A stretch of DNA of 64,000 bases. Source: Promethearchaeota archaeon. Lineage in GTDB: Archaea; Asgardarchaeota; Lokiarchaeia; Sigyniarchaeales; SOKP01. Every line of letters begins with the position of its first letter. Positions within the stretch are counted from its first letter, which is position 1. Where the stretch lies: the NCBI GenBank assembly GCA_016839745.1, contig JAEOTS010000157.1, forward strand, positions 1-64,000, in the 5' to 3' direction. Shown one piece after another: positions 36,703 to 45,966 of the stretch. Below the pieces are notes generated by a model. The model saw nothing but the letters and a program-made list of their open reading frames with translations. It ran no database searches and was not told the DNA's origin. A program made the position numbers and the translations under genes.

Positions 36703-37839
36703 ATGAAGCCAAAAATTTTAGTTGTCTTTTATCCCCTAATCCTGTTTATATTTATTTATCCTACAAGCTACAGCGTTGCTGCAGAAAGTAATACTGAATA
36801 CTTAATCCTGGAACAAGTTAGTCAGATAAATACAGGGGAAGGTACATTTTATGTGGAAATAAAAGAAAACATCGCATATGTTTCTGACTTGACTTATAGA
36901 GGATTAAAGGTTATCAATGTTAGCAATCCTTCAGAGCCAGAAATAATAAGCCAATATAGGGATAATAGTTCTTTTGAGATCCCTCACATATTCTATATCC
37001 AGGGGGATATTTTATTTCTAGGAGATCATACTGATGGATTAGAAATTTACAACATTAGCGATCCTGCACATCTTCAAAAAATAGGTGATTGGTGGATTGA
37101 AGGTGTTACTGATGATGTTATTGTTGTAGATGATATTGCTTACACTGTAAGTTGGGATGAAGGGTTAAGAATAGTCAATGTTAGTGATTTTTCAAGTCCA
37201 TCTTTAATAGCTACTTATATTACTGAAAATAAAACTTACCCGCGCGTTCATCTAATAAAAGATTATATCTACATTTATGAAATAGGATTAACGGGCTCAA
37301 AAATGAAAATTATTAATATAAGTAATCCCAATACCCCTACAAGAGTGGGAGAGTATATGTGTGAAGCATTAGCTATTGATATAATTGGCGATATAGCTTA
37401 TATTGCAGCTGGGGTTCAGGGGTTTATCACTCTTAACATTAGTGATCCGTTAAAACCTACCGAGTTAGGGCATTATGAGCCTGGAGGAATAATAGGAGGA
37501 GTAGATATAGAGGGAGATCTAGCTTTCATTACAGATGGAGATCAAAGAAGGTTAATCGTACTCAATATAAGTGACCCTACAAAACCTACATTCCTTCAGC
37601 AATGTGGCAACTTCCATACTGCTTTTGATGTTTGTGTATTCGATAATTATGCCTACCTAGCTGATTTTCAAGAGGGTCTTAGAATCATACAAATTTGGGG
37701 AGATCAGCAGGATGATAATCAAAAAGATAAACCAATAGTAATAGGGTATGATAATGCTCTTGGAATTTTATTCCTAATGATGTTTACCTGTGGGATGATA
37801 ATTATCGTTTTCAATAAAAACAAAAACCGAAATGATTAA
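36703..37839 (+). CDS. LVIVD-repeat beta-propeller surface protein (signal peptide, C-terminal TM)
   Basis: Repeated (L)xIxNISxPxxPxxIGxY units; hydrophobic N-terminus; C-terminal ALGILFLMMFTCGMIIIVFNKNKN. Confidence 0.85.
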   Translation: MKPKILVVFYPLILFIFIYPTSYSVAAESNTEYLILEQVSQINTGEGTFYVEIKENIAYVSDLTYRGLKVINVSNPSEPEIISQYRDNSSFEIPHIFYIQGDILFLGDHTDGLEIYNISDPAHLQKIGDWWIEGVTDDVIVVDDIAYTVSWDEGLRIVNVSDFSSPSLIATYITENKTYPRVHLIKDYIYIYEIGLTGSKMKIINISNPNTPTRVGEYMCEALAIDIIGDIAYIAAGVQGFITLNISDPLKPTELGHYEPGGIIGGVDIEGDLAFITDGDQRRLIVLNISDPTKPTFLQQCGNFHTAFDVCVFDNYAYLADFQEGLRIIQIWGDQQDDNQKDKPIVIGYDNALGILFLMMFTCGMIIIVFNKNKNRND

Positions 37840-37920
37840 TCATTAGTTGAAATGTAGAAATTCATAATCTTACACTTTTTTTTATTCAAACTTTCTCTAT
37901 TGCTTTTGTTATTCTCTTTA

Positions 37921-37980
37921 TTGTTCGAAAAGTGCACCTTAAACCTTTATAAATAAAATAATTTCTTATTTTTTAAGTAA
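37921..37980 (+). promoter_or_regulatory. Shared promoter/operator motif, copy 2
   Basis: TTGTTCGAAAAGTGCACCTTAAACCTTTATAAATAAAATAATTTCTTATTTTTTAAGTAA. Confidence 0.75.
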
Positions 37981-38024
37981 TCTTTCAAAAATTAAAATAA
38001 GCACTCAAAGATAAGTAAAGAAAA

Positions 38025-39125
38025 ATGAGTTCAAAGAAACCTTGCTTAAAGAAATTTCTCTTTATAATTATAGTATTTTTTATGGTTTTATCAAACGGTT
38101 ATAAAGTATATGCTGATTTAAATATATATCCACAAAAGATCGGACAATTTGATACTGTATTCGCCTGGGATGTTGTTCTAATCGATGATATAGCCTATGT
38201 TGGGGGAAATGAAGAGGGGTTACAAATTATTGATGTTTCTGATCCTCGAAATCCAACCGAGTTGGGTCACCTTGACCTCGGAGTAACTCACAGTATCGAT
38301 GTTCTCAATGGAGTCGCTTATTTAGCGAATTATTTTAGTGGTTTGCATATAGTCAATATATCAAATCCATTAAATCCTACAAAGATAAGTGATTTCTATG
38401 ATGGAGGACACGTTTCTGATGTTGTTACTGCTGGGGATCTCGTTTATTTATTGAGTTTGGAAAATGGACTAGAAATTATTAATTGTAGCAATATTAGACA
38501 TCCGGTTAAGATTGGTGAATATAATGATGGAGGAACTCCAAACAGGGTTTTTATTAATGAGGATTTAGCGTATATAGCAGATTATCATGCGGGGCTTGAA
38601 ATAATCAACATTTCAGATCCGTTCAATCCTTTCGAAATCGGAGGATACTTTAATGGGGAGGGAGCGTATAGTGTTAAGGTCGTAGAGAATATTGCTTATC
38701 TGAGTTACAGTTCAAAAGGTTTAGAGATCTTGGATGTGAGCGATCCATTCCATCCGATCACTTTAGGATCATTCAATAATGGAGGTAACGTATACTTTTC
38801 ATTCATTTTAGATGATCTAGCTTTCCTATCAGACGATAATGATGGGCTTGAAATCGTTAATATAAGTGATCCCTCTAATCCTTGGAAGATAAGCGGATTT
38901 AATGATGGAGGACACACAAGAAATCTCTTTATTGATAATAATTTAGTGTTTTTAACTGATTTAGATGATGGATTAGAAATAATCGAATTTACAAATGCAC
39001 CTCCACCTCAAAATCCTAATTTACCTCCACCTCAAAATCCAAATTTCATAATCCCGGTTATTATCATAGTTATTACTACAGGTTTAGTCACATTGATTAT
39101 TATTATATATAAATATAAAAAATAG
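38025..39125 (+). CDS. LVIVD-repeat beta-propeller surface protein (paralog)
   Basis: Repeats such as GLEIINISDPFNPFEIGGYFNGEGAYSVKVVENIAYLS; C-terminal Pro-rich linker PPPQNPNLPPPQNPN and TM. Confidence 0.85.
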   Translation: MSSKKPCLKKFLFIIIVFFMVLSNGYKVYADLNIYPQKIGQFDTVFAWDVVLIDDIAYVGGNEEGLQIIDVSDPRNPTELGHLDLGVTHSIDVLNGVAYLANYFSGLHIVNISNPLNPTKISDFYDGGHVSDVVTAGDLVYLLSLENGLEIINCSNIRHPVKIGEYNDGGTPNRVFINEDLAYIADYHAGLEIINISDPFNPFEIGGYFNGEGAYSVKVVENIAYLSYSSKGLEILDVSDPFHPITLGSFNNGGNVYFSFILDDLAFLSDDNDGLEIVNISDPSNPWKISGFNDGGHTRNLFIDNNLVFLTDLDDGLEIIEFTNAPPPQNPNLPPPQNPNFIIPVIIIVITTGLVTLIIIIYKYKK

Positions 39126-39163
39126 AATAATTATATATTACTTAATGTAACTAGCCACAGCTT

Positions 39164-39223
39164 TTGTTCGAAAAGTGCACCTTAAACCTTTATAAATAAA
39201 ATTGTTTCTTATTTTATAAGTAA
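39164..39223 (+). promoter_or_regulatory. Shared promoter/operator motif, copy 3
   Basis: TTTGTTCGAAAAGTGCACCTTAAACCTTTATAAATAAAATTGTTTCTTATTTTATAAGTA. Confidence 0.75.
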
Positions 39224-39249
39224 AATTTGTGTTTTGAAGGTTTTTATGA

Positions 39250-39843
39250 ATGTGTCTAAAAAGAAATGAAATCAAAATTAAATTAAGCTCGATTCTAACT
39301 AGCATCTCCTCTCTATTAATTTTGTTTCTGCAATATGTCCCTTGTACTGCAATATGGTTTGGTATAATGAGCGTTCCATTAATATCGTATTTAGTATGGT
39401 TTTTTCAAGACCCTAACATTCTATTATGCGACTTGAGATTCTTAATCGGGGCCCAAGGATTCTATGTTGTCTTATTCGGATTAATGTTATACATATACAG
39501 TTTGATCTATCAATTATCACACAGAGGGCGACTAATTACAAAAGGTCCATATAGGATAATAAGACATCCCCAATATCTAGCCTTTATTATTATGACATTA
39601 GGGATGACAATAGTGGCATTTCAGACATCCCCAATTTTTGAATTCCCAGTTTCCTATGAAAATCGATTTAACATTTTATTTATAATTTGGATAGGTGAAG
39701 TAGTAGCTTACATTTTATTGGGGAAGATCGAAGAATTTGCATTAAAAGCTAAATATGGAGATGAATTTCTAGAGTATAAAAATAGAGTAGCTTTTATTAT
39801 TCCATTCTTAAAAATACAAGGTAACAAAATAAATAAAGCGTAA
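39250..39843 (+). CDS. Isoprenylcysteine/phospholipid methyltransferase-like membrane protein
   Basis: LITKGPYRIIRHPQYLAFIIMTLG (ICMT/PEMT motif) and GDEFLEYKNRVAFIIPF. Confidence 0.8.
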   Translation: MCLKRNEIKIKLSSILTSISSLLILFLQYVPCTAIWFGIMSVPLISYLVWFFQDPNILLCDLRFLIGAQGFYVVLFGLMLYIYSLIYQLSHRGRLITKGPYRIIRHPQYLAFIIMTLGMTIVAFQTSPIFEFPVSYENRFNILFIIWIGEVVAYILLGKIEEFALKAKYGDEFLEYKNRVAFIIPFLKIQGNKINKA

Positions 39844-40584
39844 TTGATAAAAAGACCAAAAATGTCGAATATCATTATACAATCAAGAAAGTTCAGACGG
39901 AATTTCATAATTAAATTAATTCTTTTTATTTTTTCTCTTGTTCTCCTATCAGGAATATCGTTCTGGATAATCAAATTGTATGAAGAAGATGTATTCGATC
40001 TTGATATAAAAGCGCTTAGGTCATTTTTAACATATCTATTAATACCAACTATTGCTTTTGTATTAACACTCACAGCTCTTTCAATACAAGAATATAGAGA
40101 CTATTTTATTCGACGGAGCTATATTAATGAAGGGAGATCCTATCTAACTCTCGCGGATATATTCCAAAACGAAAATCGTTTAAATATCCTAAGACAAATC
40201 CTTAATAATCCTGGAATTCATCACAATGAACTCCTCCGAAGCTGTGATTTGAAAAAAGGTCAATTGCAATGGCATATAGATACATTATTAAAGTATAGCA
40301 TTATTAAAAAGGAAATATACGGACAATACACAATTTATTTTCCTGTCACATCATCAGCAGAAGCAATCGAAGCCTTTAAAAATCAATTTACTAAATCAAA
40401 AACTACTCTAGAAATATTGAACATAATTAGGAAAAGGCCTGGAATTAATTCTGCCGAGATTTCCCGCATTCTAAATCGTTCTCGTAATTCGATCAAATAT
40501 CATATTGATAAATTGGTTGAAAAACACCTAATAAGGTTAGAGAAGAAAGGGCGTAACATCGAATTATATCTATTATATCCATAA
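39844..40584 (+). CDS. Membrane-anchored transcriptional regulator with two winged-helix domains
   Basis: Two N-terminal TM helices, then tandem wHTH (NILRQILNNPGIHHNELLRSCDLKKGQLQWHIDTL; EILNIIRKRPGINSAEISRILNRSRNSIKYHIDKLVEKHLI); TTG start overlapping upstream stop. Confidence 0.85.
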   Translation: MIKRPKMSNIIIQSRKFRRNFIIKLILFIFSLVLLSGISFWIIKLYEEDVFDLDIKALRSFLTYLLIPTIAFVLTLTALSIQEYRDYFIRRSYINEGRSYLTLADIFQNENRLNILRQILNNPGIHHNELLRSCDLKKGQLQWHIDTLLKYSIIKKEIYGQYTIYFPVTSSAEAIEAFKNQFTKSKTTLEILNIIRKRPGINSAEISRILNRSRNSIKYHIDKLVEKHLIRLEKKGRNIELYLLYP

Positions 40585-40736
40585 GAGAATCCAGTAAAAA
40601 ACGAAGGAAGAGAATTTCATCATTACAACTTTAGTAAAATTAATTTGATAATTGAGTTATTATTACATATTAAATTTAAATAAAAAGAAATTTAATTTAC
40701 AATAGTAATAAAATCGTTGAATTGGTGATATCTAAA

Positions 40737-41087
40737 ATGGCAGATTTAGAAAAATCAAAAAAAATATTTGGAATTATATGGATTCCTATTTTAATATTTT
40801 TATGGATTGCTTTTCCTTTCTTTCCGGGAGACATCTTCTTTTGGATGTGGCTGGCTATAATTTGGAGTATAATCGGCGGAGTAATAGGCACGATATTTTT
40901 CATGAGCGAGAGTAAAAGAAATGAAAAACTAATTGGGACTATTTGGGCAGTTATATTAGTGATTTTATGGGTTTTTTACCCGTACTTCCCTGGTGATGTA
41001 TTGGCTTGGATGTTGACTGCGATAATTTGGAGCATCATCGGCTGTGTCTTAGCTATAAGCCTATTTTTTCTCAAAAGAAAGAAATAA
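40737..41087 (+). CDS. Small membrane protein made of two repeated TM-hairpin units
   Basis: IWIPILIFLWIAFPFFPGDIFFWMWLAIIWSIIGGVIG / IWAVILVILWVFYPYFPGDVLAWMLTAIIWSIIGCVLA; GGTGAT SD favours ATG 40737. Confidence 0.75.
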   Translation: MADLEKSKKIFGIIWIPILIFLWIAFPFFPGDIFFWMWLAIIWSIIGGVIGTIFFMSESKRNEKLIGTIWAVILVILWVFYPYFPGDVLAWMLTAIIWSIIGCVLAISLFFLKRKK

Positions 41088-41182
41088 TTAAAGAAAACAG
41101 ATTATTTATCTCATCTTTAAATTAAATTCCTTTTTTTTTGATTTAACATTAACTATTCCTCCACATAGTAGAGATATTAAAA

Positions 41183-42064
41183 CTAGCTAGTAAGTAGTTT
41201 TGGAAATCGTTGTTTCATTGAAAGTTCTTTCTGGATTATTTCATCAAGTAATTCTTCTCTTTCTTTACCAGACAGTATTTCTAACTTCCGTATTTTTAAT
41301 GGATCAACTTTTTCTCTTAATACATTAATCTCTTTCACTGTTGGAGGATTTGTCTCTTGAACCTTCTCAGGGATGACCAAATCAAACCCGGTTGATTTTT
41401 TAACATTATCAATATCAACGCCAGGATGAATTGATACTAACCGCATACGCTTGGTTTTTTCGTCAAAATCCAAATATGCTAAATTAGAAACCATTGATTG
41501 TGGTCCTGCTCCACCACATATAGAATTTTTACCATCAAGGAACCCCACTCCGGAAATAAAATCTAATTTTTCGGTTGGAACAAATGTTCGTGAATCGTGA
41601 CGAGGTGTATACAGGAAAGATCCTCGAGTGTAAAACATACTAAAGTCAGCTATCCCCGCACAACCCGGTAATCTTATTTTTGGTTTGTTGTAGTCTCCAA
41701 TACAAATATTATTCGTGTTACCGTATTGATCTACTTGTGCCGGTCTAAAGAACTCAATGGTAGTAAGTTTATCTGAAGGAAGGGACTCTAACGTGCATTC
41801 CCCAGAATTTTGAAAGCGATAGGCTCTAGCAGTATTCATTTCTAAATAGAGTAAAGAAACTTGGCGAGGTTCGTCGACAAAAGTATTACCCATAATATAA
41901 TGAAATATAGCATTTGGTGCGTGGGTCATTTTTGCCAAAGTGAATGCCGCCCATACGCAAGGAGTCGCCACTCCGACAATCATTACATCATCATTTCGAA
42001 CTTCCCTTGCCATTAAAACTGTTATCATTTCATCAATGGTATAATCTTTAGAAGAATCACTCAA
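41183..42064 (-). CDS. CoA-transferase subunit B family protein
   Basis: GVATPCVWAAFTLAKMTHAPNA; GGAGPQSMVSNLAYLDFDEKTKRMRLVSIHPGV. Confidence 0.85.
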   Translation of the reverse strand: MSDSSKDYTIDEMITVLMAREVRNDDVMIVGVATPCVWAAFTLAKMTHAPNAIFHYIMGNTFVDEPRQVSLLYLEMNTARAYRFQNSGECTLESLPSDKLTTIEFFRPAQVDQYGNTNNICIGDYNKPKIRLPGCAGIADFSMFYTRGSFLYTPRHDSRTFVPTEKLDFISGVGFLDGKNSICGGAGPQSMVSNLAYLDFDEKTKRMRLVSIHPGVDIDNVKKSTGFDLVIPEKVQETNPPTVKEINVLREKVDPLKIRKLEILSGKEREELLDEIIQKELSMKQRFPKLLTS

Positions 42065-42226
42065 TAATTATCCACTTACAGGAGAGTATTTTTTTAATCG
42101 AGAATTTTAGTATTATATTTATTTGGGAGATAGAAAACATTTAAGATTTTCTAAGAGTCCAAATAATCGTAAAAGTGTTGAAAAAAGTAAAAATTGAAAA
42201 ATTATTTGATATTTATCTAAGTAATT

Positions 42227-42838
42227 ATGTACATTGTCTGTTTTGATTTAGAGGGCGTTTTTACTCCTGAAGTATGGATTGCGGTAAGTAAAGCTACTGG
42301 AATTGATGATCTTAAATTAACTACCCGAGATATCTCTGATTATGATGTCCTTATGAAAAATCGAATCACAATACTGAAAAAAAATAACATAACTCTTAAA
42401 GATATTCAAGAAATAATATCGAATATGGATCTATTACCTGGTGCGAAAGAGTTTTTAGATTATATTCGAACTGTAGCACAATTTGTTATTGTAACCGATA
42501 GCTTTATCGAATTTGTAATGCCTTTTATGAAGAAATTGGGATTTCCTACTTGTTTTTGTCACAATCTAGAAACTAATGACGAAGGTCTAATAATTGATTA
42601 TAAAATTCGAACTAGTGAGATGAAAAAAAAGACAGTTTTGGCTCTAAAAAAATTAAATTACGAAGTGATAGCAGCAGGGGATTCGTACAACGATGTTTCT
42701 ATGTTATTAGAAGCAAAACATGGTATTCTGTTTAGACCTCCAAAAAATGTTGTTGAACAATTTCCAGAACTCCCGGTTGTTAATGAATATGATGAATTAA
42801 AAGATATGATTTCTAAATATTTAGAATCTTCTTATTAA
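42227..42838 (+). CDS. thrH: ThrH-like phosphoserine phosphatase / phosphoserine:homoserine phosphotransferase (HAD)
   Basis: FDLEGVFTPEVWIAVSKATGIDDLKLTTRDISDYDVLMKNRITIL...VIAAGDSYNDVSMLLEAKHGILFRPPKNVVEQFPELPVV closely follows ThrH. Confidence 0.9.
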   Translation: MYIVCFDLEGVFTPEVWIAVSKATGIDDLKLTTRDISDYDVLMKNRITILKKNNITLKDIQEIISNMDLLPGAKEFLDYIRTVAQFVIVTDSFIEFVMPFMKKLGFPTCFCHNLETNDEGLIIDYKIRTSEMKKKTVLALKKLNYEVIAAGDSYNDVSMLLEAKHGILFRPPKNVVEQFPELPVVNEYDELKDMISKYLESSY

Positions 42839-42854
42839 GTTATAATCAATAGCT

Positions 42855-44123
42855 CTAATCTTGAAACTCTTTTAATAAAAATTCTTTAAAGTCTGAATAA
42901 TTACTAATTTTTTTAGGGTTTGGAAACTCGGGCTTGTCCTGTATTAACTTCAAGGATTGTGGCATTTCTGGAATGATATTGATTAAATTTATTATATCTT
43001 TAGGAAATTTTGAAGGATTAGCAGTTTCAAAGGTAATTGATTTCACATCATTATTTTTCGGATAATTATTACGATAGTTCTGGAGTGCAGCCCATCCAAC
43101 AGCTCCGTGAGGTTCTATTATTTTCTTATATTCCTTATAAAAATTTACAATTGTTTCTTTAGTTAATTCATCGCTTATGGAATACGAAACGATATCTTTA
43201 CGAAGTTCCTCCATATTTGGCATTCTATGTATTAGCCCTTTCTCGTCTATTTGACCTCCATAAAGATCAAATATTCTTGCTAAGTTGGAAGGATGACCAA
43301 CATTCATTGCATTAGATATGCAATTTATCGATGGTTCGACTTTAGTATAAACTCCCGTCCTTAGAAATGTTGGAAATTCGTTGTTTTCATTAACGGCTGA
43401 GATAAATTTCTTAATAGGAAGGCCCATTTTCTTAGCAATTAATCCTCCAGTAAGATTTCCGAAATTTCCTGAAGGAACTGAGAATATAACCTCTTCGTTC
43501 TTTTTATCAATAATTCTGGAGCAACTCCAAAAATAATAGAGTGTTTGAGGTACCAATCTTCCAAAATTTATAGAATTCGCGGATGATAAATTAATATGAC
43601 TCAGCTCTTTATCAGCGAAAGCAGTTTTTACTAGCCTTTGACAATCGTCAAATTTACCTTTAATACCAAGAGCACTTACATTTTCACCTAGCGTCGTCAT
43701 TTGTTTTCTTTGTAAAATACTAATCTCATTTTTAGGATACAAGACGACAACTTTAATTCTAGACATTTTATAAAATGCTTGAGCAACAGCTCCTCCAGTA
43801 TCTCCTGAGGTCGCCGTTAAAATTGTTATATTCTTGTTGTCGATTTCAAGAAAATGTTCCATTATTCTAGCTAACATTCTAGCTCCAAAATCTTTGAAGC
43901 TACTTGTAGGACCCCGATCTAAATAACAGATGTAATCATTATTTGCAATCCTTTCTAAAGGGATATTAAAATTTAAGGCATTGTTAACGATTTGCTGAAG
44001 TTTCTCTTCCGATATAATATTTCCAATGAATTTTAAAATAACTTTAATAGCGATATCAGGAAAATTCATGTATTTAAACGATTCAATCGTTTCATCAGTT
44101 AAGGTAGGAACGCTATTTAACAT
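42855..44123 (-). CDS. thrC: Threonine synthase
   Basis: LDRGPTSSFKDFGARMLARIM (PLP Lys), TATSGDTGGAVAQAF, VPSGNFGNLTGGLIAKKMGLP. Confidence 0.95.
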   Translation of the reverse strand: MLNSVPTLTDETIESFKYMNFPDIAIKVILKFIGNIISEEKLQQIVNNALNFNIPLERIANNDYICYLDRGPTSSFKDFGARMLARIMEHFLEIDNKNITILTATSGDTGGAVAQAFYKMSRIKVVVLYPKNEISILQRKQMTTLGENVSALGIKGKFDDCQRLVKTAFADKELSHINLSSANSINFGRLVPQTLYYFWSCSRIIDKKNEEVIFSVPSGNFGNLTGGLIAKKMGLPIKKFISAVNENNEFPTFLRTGVYTKVEPSINCISNAMNVGHPSNLARIFDLYGGQIDEKGLIHRMPNMEELRKDIVSYSISDELTKETIVNFYKEYKKIIEPHGAVGWAALQNYRNNYPKNNDVKSITFETANPSKFPKDIINLINIIPEMPQSLKLIQDKPEFPNPKKISNYSDFKEFLLKEFQD

Positions 44124-44231
44124 ATATAAGCCATTGTCTAAAGCTTGACCTTTTAAAACTACATTTTTGAAATCTACATCTGAGGAATTATAATTTGTGG
44201 AGTGAAAACTCGTATCAAATACCTCTTCTTC

Positions 44232-45269
44232 TTAACTTTCTTCTCTATTTATATATTCTCTTTCTTTAACTATACTAATAAGATCGTTTAAGATCGCAGC
44301 ACCCGCTTCAAGACCCCCCGCTCCTTTTCCCATTATTATTATTGATCCTGCGTATTTCGTTTGAAGTTCAATAAGGTTTAATGTTCCTTGGACATTCAAG
44401 GGGGAATCTCGTTTAACCAACCTTGGTTCTACGACTAAACTATCATTTTCAGCAATAGCTAGATGTTTTATTACGTAACCGTCTAATTTAGCTAATTCTA
44501 ATGCATGTGGGGTGATCTCAGTAATTCCTTTAATACTTACATCTTTAATAGATTTTGACCATCCTAATAATTCGTTTGAGAGAATTACTAGTTTTCCCGC
44601 TGTGTCATAACCATTAATATCTAAGGTTGGATCCGTTTCCGCATATCCTAATTCTTGTGCTTCCTTTAATGCTACTGAAAAAGAGATGCCTTCAGCCGTC
44701 ATCCGGCTTAGAATGTAGTTATTTGTGCCGGTCAATATTGCTCTAATTCGAGAGATAGTATTTCCTATAAGATTATGTTTTATAGATAAAGCAGGAACAC
44801 AACTTGCTACCGTTGCTTCAAATTTTACCAGACAACTCATCTTATCGGCTAAATTTTTAATTTTATTGTACTGCAAATAAAAAGGTGCTTTATTTGATGA
44901 AATTACATCGATATTATTACTTAAAGCTTCTAATATGTGGGTTAAACCGGGTTCTCCAGTGTCTGGATTTGTAGGAGTGGTTTCAATACAAATATCTATC
45001 TCTAGAGTAGAAATTAAATCTTGAGCTTTCAAATTGCTTTTCCAGTATTGGTTTTTCCTTAAATTAGATTGGTCCCTTAAAAGATCATCTATATCTATTC
45101 CATCACTATTAATCAGAGAGCCATCGTGTTCGAAAATTGCTACTAATTTGGTGTTAAAATTGAATTTATCTACAATGTTCTCTCGTTTTTCCTTCAATAG
45201 TTTAAGAAAATTAGTTCCAACATTTCCCATTCCAATTAAGCAGATTCTTACTTCCATACCTTTACACAT
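44232..45269 (-). CDS. hom: Homoserine dehydrogenase
   Basis: LIGMGNVGTNFLKLL, FEATVASCVPALSIKHNLIGNTISRIRAILTGTNNYILSRM, AETDPTLDINGYDTAGKLVIL. Confidence 0.95.
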   Translation of the reverse strand: MCKGMEVRICLIGMGNVGTNFLKLLKEKRENIVDKFNFNTKLVAIFEHDGSLINSDGIDIDDLLRDQSNLRKNQYWKSNLKAQDLISTLEIDICIETTPTNPDTGEPGLTHILEALSNNIDVISSNKAPFYLQYNKIKNLADKMSCLVKFEATVASCVPALSIKHNLIGNTISRIRAILTGTNNYILSRMTAEGISFSVALKEAQELGYAETDPTLDINGYDTAGKLVILSNELLGWSKSIKDVSIKGITEITPHALELAKLDGYVIKHLAIAENDSLVVEPRLVKRDSPLNVQGTLNLIELQTKYAGSIIIMGKGAGGLEAGAAILNDLISIVKEREYINREES

Positions 45270-45279
45270 TAATAATTTA

Positions 45280-45771
45280 TTAGGACCGTATCAAAAAGAG
45301 TTTCTTCTCTTTACATATACTTTCTATTTCATTAACTAACTCGAATTTTGCCATAACTTCAGGAAATTCTACTTTCATTATAACACTACTTATTTCTTCA
45401 ACTTCAGTGAATTTAGCGTGTAATTCAAGAACTTTAATGTTCTTTGAATCCAAGCGTTTGATGGTTTCTGTTATATCTGTGTCGAAAACATGTCCAGTTA
45501 ATATAAAAGTCAAAGTTTTATTTTTGGAGCCTACTGAAATTTTAGTAATCTGAATATTTTTATCCGTCAAATCTTTTTTTATGTTCTCTAGCGATACTTG
45601 AATTAGATCCTCACTTAGTTCAAACCATATATCTACGGGGATCATGTTATTAATTTTTTTATCATGATGGTGTAATACACCATAGATATTTCCCCCATAC
45701 TGGGAGACTGGTCTAATCAATTCTATTAAACTTCCCGGAATATCCGGTAATTTGACTTCTAAATAAATCAT
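45280..45771 (-). CDS. ACT-domain regulatory protein
   Basis: MIYLEVKLPDIPGSLIELIRPVSQYGGNIYGVLHH; co-directional with hom. Confidence 0.8.
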   Translation of the reverse strand: MIYLEVKLPDIPGSLIELIRPVSQYGGNIYGVLHHHDKKINNMIPVDIWFELSEDLIQVSLENIKKDLTDKNIQITKISVGSKNKTLTFILTGHVFDTDITETIKRLDSKNIKVLELHAKFTEVEEISSVIMKVEFPEVMAKFELVNEIESICKEKKLFLIRS

Positions 45772-45966
45772 TTTTGATATAAATCCTAATTTTTTTGAGC
45801 AATAAATTCAAAAATTAATATCATATATAATAATCCATTTGGTTTACAATTACAGTATCAAAATACACTTTTTAACTTTTCTACGAATAATCTGGAATTC
45901 AAAGGCTTGAATAATTAGTTAATCTCTTATGAATTATACCTAATAGCTTAAGATTAGGCTATAGTT

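Noticed and set aside
36703-39125. CRISPR-like or tandem DNA repeats in the LVIVD region
   Set aside because: Repeats are at protein level (propeller blades) and diverged at DNA level; no CRISPR array or cas gene seen in the window.
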